DNA of 64,000 nt from CAZIOH01 sp964540815 (lineage in GTDB: Bacteria > Myxococcota_A > Polyangia > Fen-1088), in contig CAZIOH010000026.1 of the NCBI GenBank assembly GCA_964540815.1, positions 1-64,000 on the forward strand, given 5' to 3'. A program made the position numbers and the translations under genes. Shown here one piece after another: positions 43,887-51,145 of this stretch. Numbering within the stretch: position 1 is the first letter of the stretch; each line of letters begins with the position of its first letter. The notes beneath the pieces are model-generated. The model was not told the origin of the DNA, did not search any database, and saw only the letters and a list, made by a program, of their open reading frames with translations.

Positions 43887-44570
43887 ATGAAGGTCGCGGA
43901 GATCTGGCGCTATCCGGTGAAGACGATGGCGGGGGAGCGCCTCGAGCGGGCGGCCCTCGGACCACTCGGCCTCGAGGGCGATCGCATCGTGCACGTGGAG
44001 GACCCGTGGGGCCACGTCGTGACCTCGCGCTCGCATCCGCGCTTCCTCGGCCACCGAGGCACGCTCGGTCCGGACCGGGAACCCCGGGTCGATGGGAGGC
44101 CCTGGTCCGACCCCAGCGTCGCGGCGGATGTGGTCGCCATCGCGGGCCCGGGCGCCCGGCTCGTCCGCCACGAGGGCGCCGACCGCTTTGACGTGCTGCC
44201 CCTGCTGGTCGCCACGGACGGGGCCATCGCCGCCTTCGGGTACGACCACCGTCGACTGCGGCCGAACATCGTGGTCGAGGGCGTCGAGGGCCTCGGGGAG
44301 CGCGACTGGCCAGGTGGGTGCCTTCGCGTCGGCAGGGTCCTCATCGGGGTCCAGGACCTGCGCCTTCGCTGCATCATGACCTCGTTCGATCCCGACACCC
44401 TGGTCCAGGACAAGGAGATCACCCGGGGCATCTACCGGCGCTTCGAGGGCAAGCTGGCGCTCAACTGCTTCGTGATCGAGCCCGGCGAGATCGCGGTCGG
44501 TGACGAGGTCGAGCTCCTGCGCGGCCGGGCCTGCGCGCGGTCGGCCGCGGCCGAGGTCTTCGCCGACTGA
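43887..44570 (+). CDS. MOSC-domain protein
   Basis: 227 residues. MOSC N-terminal beta part: KVAEIWRYPVKTMAGERLERAAL, GPLGLEGDRIVHVEDPWGHVVTSR. The MOSC core has PNIVVEGVEGLGERDW, CLRVGRVLIGVQDLRLRCIMTSFDPDT with the conserved Cys before the TSFDPDT, and YRRFEGKLALNCFVIEPGEIAVGDEVEL. MOSC domains bind molybdenum cofactor through that Cys and act in sulfur transfer or as Mo reductases such as YiiM and MARC. Which role it has here cannot be told. It starts 55 bp after the VOC gene on the same strand. Confidence 0.9.
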   Translation: MKVAEIWRYPVKTMAGERLERAALGPLGLEGDRIVHVEDPWGHVVTSRSHPRFLGHRGTLGPDREPRVDGRPWSDPSVAADVVAIAGPGARLVRHEGADRFDVLPLLVATDGAIAAFGYDHRRLRPNIVVEGVEGLGERDWPGGCLRVGRVLIGVQDLRLRCIMTSFDPDTLVQDKEITRGIYRRFEGKLALNCFVIEPGEIAVGDEVELLRGRACARSAAAEVFAD

Positions 44571-44701
44571 CTCGATACGGGGCGAGCGCGCGGCCCGGTC
44601 TTCGGTCAATATGTGCGGACGAGAGAGATCGCGCGGCGGCGGTTTCTCCACCGGTGAGGTCGAAGGCGCCAGGTTCCCCGCGAGCTCGAAAGGGGAAGAT
44701 C

Positions 44702-45364
44702 ATGTGCTTTTCGGCCAGTGGAAGCTTCGGGATCGCGGGGGTCCTGGCGGGAATCGGCGCGGTGGCCATGGGCCAGGAGAAGGCGCCTTCTCGCCGGATG
44801 CTGGGCCTCGTGCCCTTGCTGTTCGCCGCCCAGCAGGTGGCGGAGGGGGTGGTCTGGCTGACCATCGAGCACCCCGGCCGAAGCGGGCTGCAGGCCGCGG
44901 CGGTCGCGGTGTTTCTTGGCTTCGCGCTGGTGGTCTGGCCGATCTGGGTCCCGCTCTCGCTCTGGGCCGGTGAGCGGAGCCCGCGGCGGCGCAGGCTCCT
45001 CGCGCGCCTGGTCTGGGTGGGCATCGGGGTGGGTATCTACGCGGCGATGATCTTGGTCCGAGGCCGGCCGACCGCCCGGGTGGCCGGGCACAGCATCGCA
45101 TACGACTATTCCGAGACTGGCCCGGCCTTGGTCCTGGCGCTCTACCTGCCGATGTACATCATCCCGGCGCTCCTGCCGTTCTTCGTTTCGACCATCAGCC
45201 GGGCGAGAACCATGGGTGCCGTTCTGACGCTCTCGCTGGTCGCCACCTTCATCATCGAGCGGCAGACCCTGACGTCGGTGTGGTGTTTCTTCGGCGCCAT
45301 CTTGAGCGCCGTGATCGTCCTCGGCATCTCGGAGGATCACCGCCTGGTCATCACCCCGGTCTGA
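44702..45364 (+). CDS. DUF6629-like membrane protein
   Basis: 220 residues, with seven or so hydrophobic segments and the opening MCFSASGSFGIAGVLAGIGA. QQVAEGVVWLTIEHPG follows the second helix, a pairing I associate with DUF6629 membrane proteins. The later helices are VAVFLGFALVVWPIWVPLSL, VWVGIGVGIYAAMILV, LVLALYLPMYIIPALLPFFV, MGAVLTLSLVATFII and FFGAILSAVIVLGIS. No catalytic motif is seen. The upstream reading frame extends to 44654, but the family start is MCFS. It stands after the MOSC gene by 131 bp, and convergent with a barrel-like gene. Confidence 0.75.
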   Translation: MCFSASGSFGIAGVLAGIGAVAMGQEKAPSRRMLGLVPLLFAAQQVAEGVVWLTIEHPGRSGLQAAAVAVFLGFALVVWPIWVPLSLWAGERSPRRRRLLARLVWVGIGVGIYAAMILVRGRPTARVAGHSIAYDYSETGPALVLALYLPMYIIPALLPFFVSTISRARTMGAVLTLSLVATFIIERQTLTSVWCFFGAILSAVIVLGISEDHRLVITPV

Positions 45365-45434
45365 GCCATGGCACCGAGCCCTTGGCCTCGGCCGAGCGAA
45401 GCCGCGCAGCCGCGCGAAGAGCTGACCAGCTCGG

Positions 45435-46100
45435 TCAGAATGCCCAGCCGACACCGGCGCGGACGTGGCCAACTGGGGCAAGATCCCCGCTGCGAAACGC
45501 GCCACAGAGCCACGCGTCTCGGCACGAGCTCCGAGCGGGCCCCCCGGAGAGCCAGTTCGGGCCCGCGGCGAGCAGCAGGCTCAGCCCATCGCGCGCGCGG
45601 TATTCGTAGCCGAGCTCGGCGAACACGAAGCTCAGGTGACCGTAACCGCCGCCGAGGATCAGCGCGGTGCCGAGCCCGAGGCTGAGCGCGCTCGAGCGTG
45701 CCGCGCTCATGAGGGCCGCGAAGCGCAACGTCCCCGCGAGGTTGAGCCCCAGATCCTTGCCCTCGACCTGGCGATTTCCGACGCCCCAGGCCACGGTCTC
45801 CTCCCAGGCCCATCGCTCGAAGAAGGTCTTCTGCACACTGAGCCCGAAGGCGTCCGCGGTGGCTCCGGAGAGGCCGCCGCCGCCGCGCAGCGCGAAGGCG
45901 TCGGTGCGCACCACCCATGGACGCGCCCGGCGCGGCGAGGTCTCGGCCGGGGCGGCCGATGCCGCCGCCGCCGCCGAGGCCAGGGGAGAAGGCTCCGCGG
46001 GAACGGGCGGGCCGGAGGCCGCCCGCACGGGCGAGCCCGTCGCGACGACGAGCGCGGCATGACCGAGGACGGCGGCTGCGAGAGATCGGAGTGTGGACAT
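45435..46100 (-). CDS. Probable outer-membrane beta-barrel protein
   Basis: 221 residues, no known family. Signal peptide (MSTLRSLAAAVLGHAALVVATGSPVRA), an Ala/Pro-rich spacer, then alternating beta strands with Gly and aromatic girdles: FALRGGGGLSGATADAFGLS, FFERWAWEETVAWGVG, LGLNLAGTLRFAALMSAARS, ALILGGGYGHLSFVFAELGY, LSLLLAAGPNWLSGG. It ends in Phe (RAGVGWAF), the C-terminal signature for outer-membrane insertion. A cysteine pair (SCRDAWLCGAF) near the end may form a disulfide. It could be a small barrel of about 8 strands. Function unknown. Confidence 0.65.
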   Translation of the reverse strand: MSTLRSLAAAVLGHAALVVATGSPVRAASGPPVPAEPSPLASAAAAASAAPAETSPRRARPWVVRTDAFALRGGGGLSGATADAFGLSVQKTFFERWAWEETVAWGVGNRQVEGKDLGLNLAGTLRFAALMSAARSSALSLGLGTALILGGGYGHLSFVFAELGYEYRARDGLSLLLAAGPNWLSGGPARSSCRDAWLCGAFRSGDLAPVGHVRAGVGWAF

Positions 46101-46178
46101 CTGTTTTGAACCGGCGCGTCTCGGATCGCGCCGGGCGTGCTGGTCTTAGCCCTTTTCCCGTCCGATTCAAAGCCCAGC

Positions 46179-46670
46179 TCAGAGGCCGCTCGGGCCCGCG
46201 TCCCGCATCAGCCAGGCCTCGAGGATGCGCTTGTCGGCGGCGGACAGGCGGGCCTCGGGGTGGAGCGGGAAGACGTAGAACAGGGGCGGCATCGATCCGG
46301 CCTGGATCTGTTCCCAGCAGTCGCGGCGATCCGCACGGCGTTCGTCCTCGTCGACGCCTCCCCAGGTCGAGAAGTTGAGGTGGCGGCGGGCATTGTGGAT
46401 GTCGTGGGCCATCAACCAGGAGCAGGGGGCGAGGTGCGCGTAGAAGGGCCACCGGGTCTCGTGGCTGTGGCAATCCCAGCAGGCGCGATGGAGCACGGCC
46501 AGCACTTCGGGCGGCGCATCGAGGGTGAAGCGCTCGGGCGGGTTGACCCCGATCTCCTCGATGTGAATCCCGAGCCGGCTCGCCGGGAAGGCCTGGAGCA
46601 AGGCCATGGCCGCCGCGCCGCCCGCAAGACCCAGCTTGAGGAGACGTCTCCAGCTGCCCGCCATCCGCAT
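46179..46670 (-). CDS. Haem_bd-domain protein
   Basis: 163 residues. A hydrophobic N-terminus (LKLGLAGGAAAMALLQAFPA) anchors or exports it. The C-terminal domain has HRACWDCHSHETRWPFYAHLAPCSWLMAHD, with Cys64, Cys67 and His68 making CxxCH, and DIHNARRHLNFSTW. This is the Haem_bd pattern (PF14376), with C..CHS-x-T-x-WP(F/W)Y. It closes with IQAGSMPPLFYVFPLHPEARL, where the Met of SMPP is the possible second axial ligand. It would be a periplasmic c-type cytochrome of unknown partner. An ATG two codons later (46664) is also possible. It diverges from a secreted-protein gene. Confidence 0.88.
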   Translation of the reverse strand: MRMAGSWRRLLKLGLAGGAAAMALLQAFPASRLGIHIEEIGVNPPERFTLDAPPEVLAVLHRACWDCHSHETRWPFYAHLAPCSWLMAHDIHNARRHLNFSTWGGVDEDERRADRRDCWEQIQAGSMPPLFYVFPLHPEARLSAADKRILEAWLMRDAGPSGL

Positions 46671-46903
46671 ACCTTAACTCATTGCCTTGGAGCCTCCGGA
46701 GGGCCAGCGCGCATGGACAGCGAGCGCGGACACGGGCTCGCGTGTGCGCACAGGAGCGCGAATTTCCGCTGGACGCCAAGGTTGCCCGGCTCCCGAGAAG
46801 AAGAAAGGCGCCGCGTCCGCGTAACGCCTCGCGTGGACCGACGTACCCGGTGACACGCGCTCGAATCCCCAGTCGTTCGAACTCTTCACACCGGGAGACT
46901 CCC

Positions 46904-47980
46904 ATGCCGCTTCACCGACCTCTCGATCGATCTCCGTCGTTCACCGCTCTGCTCCTCGTCCCGGTGGCCGTCGCCGCGACCGCCGCCTGGCCCGCGCGCG
47001 CGCAGGCCGCGCGCGCGGGCGAAGCCCAGATCTGCTCGCTCGGTTTTGCCGACGTCGGACAGACCGGCACCGTGATCTGCAAGAGCACCGTGACCGGCGC
47101 GACCACCCAGGCCATCCCGGTCGGCGCCCCGGTCTCCGCCGCCGGCGCCATCGGTGGGAGCCTGGCCTCCGGTGACGGGCAGGTGCTCGTGACCAATCAG
47201 GTGGGTGGCGCCCTGATCTTTCGCGAGGCGGACGGCCACCTCACGTCTCCCCAGGTCCTCGACACGGCGGGGGAGGGATCCCTGTCTGGCGCCGTCAGTC
47301 GTCGAGGGGCGTACGTCCTGACCGGAACACACGTGCGCTTCTTTCGCCACGGAGAGACCGTTGCGAGCAGCAGCCAGCCGCTGCTGCTGGGGGACGGTTC
47401 GGCGGCCGAGGTCACTCTCGGCGATCGGTACGCCTACGTGTCCGAGAAGAACGGCTCGCTCGAGGCCTTCCTCCTCGGGCGCGACGGCAACCTGGTCGGT
47501 GACGCCAGGCCGGTCACCGGTATCTCCGCCGGGGTGATCGTCGGGATCAGCGGATACGAGGGTGGGGTGATCGCGCCCATCGCCCACCTCGCCAGCAATC
47601 CCGATCAGGCGGAAATTGCGGTGGCAGAGGGCACGAGCCGGATCCAGACGGTGCCCACCAAGGAGGTCGCGGCGTGCTGGACTGCCAATGATGACGAGGA
47701 GGCCTGCGTCAGCAACCCAGGGAGCATGACGGTGTCCTGCGGTCGCCTCGGTCGCGACGGGTTCGAAACCTACACCAGCGCCGCCGCCAGCCCTGGAGAG
47801 TCCGTCTTCGATCTCGATCTCCGCGCTGGGCTGGTCGGCATCCAGGCCGTCCACGCCGGCGCCCCTGTGCTCCTCACGTACGCCCGCACCTCGGGAGACT
47901 TCCTGACGCTCGTCAGCGAGGTGCCGATTGGAACCGCCAAGGCCGCGGGCGCGCTGCTCCTCCCACCCGTCTCACGATGA
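46904..47980 (+). CDS. Secreted beta-propeller-like hypothetical protein
   Basis: 358 residues, unrecognised. Signal peptide (LLLVPVAVAATAAWPARAQA), then short repeated beta units in YVYT-like style: GQVLVTNQVGGALIFREADG, RRGAYVLTGTHVRFFRHGE, GDRYAYVSEKNGSLEAFLLG, YEGGVIAPIAHLASNPDQAE. The repeat spacing of about 40-45 residues suggests a six- or seven-bladed propeller, but no named signature is seen. Several cysteines (CWTANDDEEACVSN, VSCGRLG) may form disulfides. The ATG at 46904 follows a GGGAGA site by five bases. It stands alone between divergent and convergent neighbours. Confidence 0.65.
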   Translation: MPLHRPLDRSPSFTALLLVPVAVAATAAWPARAQAARAGEAQICSLGFADVGQTGTVICKSTVTGATTQAIPVGAPVSAAGAIGGSLASGDGQVLVTNQVGGALIFREADGHLTSPQVLDTAGEGSLSGAVSRRGAYVLTGTHVRFFRHGETVASSSQPLLLGDGSAAEVTLGDRYAYVSEKNGSLEAFLLGRDGNLVGDARPVTGISAGVIVGISGYEGGVIAPIAHLASNPDQAEIAVAEGTSRIQTVPTKEVAACWTANDDEEACVSNPGSMTVSCGRLGRDGFETYTSAAASPGESVFDLDLRAGLVGIQAVHAGAPVLLTYARTSGDFLTLVSEVPIGTAKAAGALLLPPVSR

Positions 47981-48035
47981 AGCGAGCGCAGCGGGCGAGG
48001 CGGCGGTCTCTCGTCGGATCGCCCGGGCCCCGTCC

Positions 48036-49298
48036 TCAGTCCTCCGACGAGATGGCGTCGACGTACGTCTTGATGGTGCCGGCCCCCGTGGTGTGCAGGC
48101 TGACCCCGGTCACCGCTCCCGCCGAGGCATAGTCGGAGGGGAGGTGGATGACGACGCTGTTCCACTCGCCCGGGATGAGCTCGGGACGCTTCCAGCCCGA
48201 GGCGGTCCAGCGCAAGCTGTGGCCGGGCTCCTGCACGTAGGCCTGGATGTAGTCCCAGTTGGTACCAGACGCGACGTTCACGAAGATGGTGACGGTCTGC
48301 CCGCCGTGGAAGCTGGCGGGGGCGCTGGCTTGAACGGTCGCCGTCCCGCTGCCGCTGGCGTTGATGGTGGCCAGCAAGGAATGTGTCCCGTCGACGGCGA
48401 AGTCGCTGGAGATGGACACCTTCGCGGGTTGATCGGCCTGCGAGTAGAATCCCGACAGGCTGCCGTTCTCGAAGCCGATGGCCGAGCTGACCGACAGCTG
48501 ACGCCACACCGTGATGGGAATGCCGGCGATCCCCGGGCAGGTCGTGAACCCGTCGTTGGTCGAGTTGCGCGTGCAGACCGCGTCGCAGCCGGTGTAGCCT
48601 TGCGGGTTGACGATGACGCTGTATGGCTCGCCGTGCTGGTTGTCGTCGCCGATGCGCCCGGCCACCACGCTGCTGCCGAAGCCGCGGCCACCGCAGTAGC
48701 GGGCCACCGGTGGCGAGGCGAAGAGATCCCCGATGAAGGAGCCCTCCTGGATGGGATAGGCGCTGTTCCGGCCCCACCCGAGCGGAGCCGGTCCATCGAG
48801 GTAGAGGGGGATGTGCTGGCCGGTGGTGTTGACGTGGGCCATGAGACACGACGAGATCAAGTATCGGTCCGTCTGGGTGGTCCCGCCGGTCTCCCACCCG
48901 GGAGCGAGGCCGAGCAGCCCGTTGAAGGTGTACCAGTTGCCGGACTGATCCTGCTTGGAGATGCTGTGGCCAGCCGGGAGCGCGCAGCGCACGATGTAAG
49001 ACACGGTCGCGCGTCCGGCGGCGGTGGTCATGAGCCCGGTCGTCGAGCTGAGGCCCTTGATCGAGTTGAGGCCGTTGATCGAGCTGAGGCCATTGATCGA
49101 GCTCAAGCCATTGATCGAGCTCAAGCCATTGATCGAGCTCAGGCCGTTGGTGGATGCGAGGGCCGGGCTCTCGGCGACGCTCTCCTGGCCGGCGGGCTCG
49201 TCGGGAGCGGCGCACCCTGCATGGCCGATGGCCAGGGCGATCATCGACAGGGCGAATCGACGGGAATTCCTGCTTGGGAGCGTCTCGGTGGTGTTCAT
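48036..49298 (-). CDS. Lipoprotein with NGLSSI hexapeptide repeats
   Basis: 420 residues. Signal peptide with HAGC near residue 28, then a run of NGLSSI hexapeptides (about six units, the last ones drifting to KGLSST and TTGL), then a cysteine-containing domain (SYIVRCALPAGHSISKQD, YNP-like NPQGYTGCDAVCTRNSTNDG). The C-terminal 170 residues look like a carbohydrate-binding jelly roll: IGFENGSLSGFYSQADQPAK, THSLLATINASGSG, FVNVASGTNWDYIQAYVQEP, TYVDAISSED. NGLSSI-repeat lipoproteins recur in polyangial genomes; the role is unknown, and surface adhesion or polysaccharide binding is a guess. The ATG at 49298 is chosen; another start lies 10 codons upstream. An AT-rich block at 49320-49380 could be its promoter. 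Confidence 0.72.
   Translation of the reverse strand: MNTTETLPSRNSRRFALSMIALAIGHAGCAAPDEPAGQESVAESPALASTNGLSSINGLSSINGLSSINGLSSINGLNSIKGLSSTTGLMTTAAGRATVSYIVRCALPAGHSISKQDQSGNWYTFNGLLGLAPGWETGGTTQTDRYLISSCLMAHVNTTGQHIPLYLDGPAPLGWGRNSAYPIQEGSFIGDLFASPPVARYCGGRGFGSSVVAGRIGDDNQHGEPYSVIVNPQGYTGCDAVCTRNSTNDGFTTCPGIAGIPITVWRQLSVSSAIGFENGSLSGFYSQADQPAKVSISSDFAVDGTHSLLATINASGSGTATVQASAPASFHGGQTVTIFVNVASGTNWDYIQAYVQEPGHSLRWTASGWKRPELIPGEWNSVVIHLPSDYASAGAVTGVSLHTTGAGTIKTYVDAISSED
49041..49150. repeat. 18-bp tandem repeat encoding NGLSSI units
   Basis: About six 18-bp units (consensus on the plus strand ATTGATCGAGCTCAAGCC). The units around 49091-49138 are identical, and the outer ones diverge (for example CGTTGATCGAGCTGAGGC). 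They code on the minus strand for the hexapeptide repeats of the lipoprotein. Near-identity of the central units suggests recent expansion. Confidence 0.85.
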
Positions 49299-49476
49299 AC
49301 CGGAGAGACGAAGCAGGTCCTGTGCCAAGAAAATATGTCTTATAGATTACGAATTCTTCTGTCTTTGCTGCCGGATGACGGTCGGCCTGTGTTGTGGCCC
49401 GGGCAACAAACCCGTTGCTTCGGAAGGCAGGCCTGTCGAGCGCCACGAATACCGGCGGCGACGCCGTCAGCAGTTG

Positions 49477-49550
49477 TCGGGGCGAGAGGATTCGAACCTC
49501 CGGCCTTTCGGTCCCGAACCGAACGCGCTACCAGGCTGCGCCACGCCCCG
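49477..49550 (-). tRNA. tRNA-Pro (CGG)
   Basis: On the minus strand the acceptor arm CGGGGCG pairs with CGCCCCG. The D arm GCGC/GCGC holds AGCCTGGTA, the anticodon stem TTCGG/CCGAA closes the loop TTCGGGA with anticodon CGG, and the T arm GGAGG/CCTCT holds TTCGAAT. The discriminator is A. CCA is not encoded. It matches bacterial tRNA-Pro closely. The gene stands alone, with its promoter upstream on the minus strand. Confidence 0.97.
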
Positions 49551-49564
49551 CGACGTGAGGCGTT

Positions 49565-49593
49565 CGTATGCCAGGCGCGACCGGGGATGTCAA
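49565..49593 (-). promoter_or_regulatory. Promoter of tRNA-Pro
   Basis: On the minus strand a perfect -35 TTGACA (49588-49593), 17-nt spacer, and -10 CATACG (49565-49570) preceded by TGG lie about 14 bp before the tRNA 5' end. The -35 and spacing are ideal for sigma-70; the -10 is weak but is helped by the TG. Confidence 0.75.
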
Positions 49594-49764
49594 CGAGCAA
49601 CGACGCCGGAGGTGTGGACCGCCCCGTGGACCGTCTCGTAGACCGTTGCGTCGATCGCCTGCAGTGGATGGGGCCCTTCGTGGGGGCGCGGGTCATTTCG
49701 GGTCTTGCGCCGATTCCAGTTTGGTGTTCCGGCGCGGGTCGGGTGCAGTAGGCTCGTCGGGGAG

Positions 49765-51138
49765 ATGCCCCCTGCCATGGCCCCGCGACTTGCCACTCCA
49801 TGGCCGACCGCGTTCAGATTCCGCCCGGGTCAGGGCAGGCGTGTCCCGGTCCTGGAGCCGCGGTCGGTCGTGGGCGAGCCGTGGCCGGACCAGGCAGGCG
49901 CGGAATCCGGCCTCCCGGAACAGCGGCTCTTGGCCCCCCGGTTGCAGAGTCCCCGGGCATCCCACGCGTTCGTACGCGGCCCGCGATCCTCCTCCGGGTT
50001 GCCGGCGGCGCTGCTCGGCCTCGCCCTGGTCGTGCCGACGGGTGGGTGCCTCTACACCGATCCCATCAACATGCCCCCCACCGTCACCATCACCTCGCCC
50101 CTGCATGTCTGGCATCACCAGGACGCGGCGTTCACGGCCATCGCGACCGATCCGGACGGTGGGGCGGTCCGGATCGCCTGGGCGCACACCGCCGGCAATT
50201 GCGTCGGCAGCAACCCGCTCGCCCAGACCCCCGTGGCCGACCCCGCCACCCCCTACACGGTGCCAGCCAGCGACACCGTCGGGACATTTTGCGTGTGGGT
50301 GTTTGCGACCGACCACCAGGGGGCCACCACCACCCAGCACCGGCCGGTCGATCCCGAGGACCATCCGCCCGTGCCGGATCTCCAGATCCTCCGCCCGGAC
50401 CCCATCTCCGCCGGGGCCTTCCCGCTCTACACCGAGATGAAGCTCTCGGCCGCGAATTCGGTGGACGCGGACGGCGATCCCCTCGCCTTCGGCTGGAAGA
50501 TCCTGCCGACGGCGTTCGCGCTGCCCGCGGCGGCCGCGGCCACCACCAGTGCGCTCGCCCCCTGTCGCGAGGACGATCCGACCTCCACGGCGACGATTTG
50601 CTTCGTGCCTCCCGCCCCCGGGCAGTACACGATCCGGGTGACGGTCAGCTCGTTGCCGGGAGCCGCTCCGGTCTGGCTGGACAAGACCTTCCTGGTGGCG
50701 ACCGATCAGATGCCCTGCCTCACCGACACCACGCCGCCGCTCACCGATCCCCTGGTGGTGAGCACGGGCGCGAGCCCGCTGTCGTTCCAGGTGAACCGGG
50801 TGGTGGACGACGGAGATCCTTATCCGGTCGAGCCTGGCGGCGGCATCACGAGCTTCTCGTGGTTCCTCGGCCAGGACAGCGCGGCACCCGCCGGCGTCGG
50901 ACCCGTCGTGCCCGCGGCGTCCCCGGTCGTGTATCAGCAGAGCGCCACGCTTCCCGTGTTCAGGGTCTACCCCTTCATGTACCGGCCGGGCGATCGGATC
51001 CGGGTGCGGGTCGAGATCCACGATCGCAATCCGGCGCCCATCGACGCGGTGCTGGCCGGCTGCGACGACGGCGCTGCCCTGTGTCCCCCGGCATCGATGT
51101 GCTACCAGCGCAAGACCTGGACGGTCGTGTTCAAGTGA
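49765..51138 (+). CDS. Lipoprotein with PKD/Ig-like repeats
   Basis: 457 residues by the ATG at 49765, but the true start may be later, because the lipobox PTGGC of the signal (LPAALLGLALVVPTGGC) is about 95 residues in. The mature part has three Ig/PKD-like beta units: PPTVTITSPLHVWHHQDAAF with ATDPDGGAVRIAW, then LQILRPDPISAGAFPLYTEM with ANSVDADGDPLAFGW, and a third ending PFMYRPGDRIRVRVEIHDRN. The DxDGDPLxFxW signature is PKD-type. Cysteines are frequent. Such proteins are surface or adhesion modules. The next lipoprotein gene starts 8 bp downstream, so both belong to one operon. Confidence 0.7.
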   Translation: MPPAMAPRLATPWPTAFRFRPGQGRRVPVLEPRSVVGEPWPDQAGAESGLPEQRLLAPRLQSPRASHAFVRGPRSSSGLPAALLGLALVVPTGGCLYTDPINMPPTVTITSPLHVWHHQDAAFTAIATDPDGGAVRIAWAHTAGNCVGSNPLAQTPVADPATPYTVPASDTVGTFCVWVFATDHQGATTTQHRPVDPEDHPPVPDLQILRPDPISAGAFPLYTEMKLSAANSVDADGDPLAFGWKILPTAFALPAAAAATTSALAPCREDDPTSTATICFVPPAPGQYTIRVTVSSLPGAAPVWLDKTFLVATDQMPCLTDTTPPLTDPLVVSTGASPLSFQVNRVVDDGDPYPVEPGGGITSFSWFLGQDSAAPAGVGPVVPAASPVVYQQSATLPVFRVYPFMYRPGDRIRVRVEIHDRNPAPIDAVLAGCDDGAALCPPASMCYQRKTWTVVFK

Positions 51139-51145
51139 GCGAGCC

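Noticed and set aside
49041..49150. Tandem 18-bp repeats considered as a CRISPR array
   Set aside because: Units are contiguous, have no spacers, and code for NGLSSI repeats; no cas genes are near.
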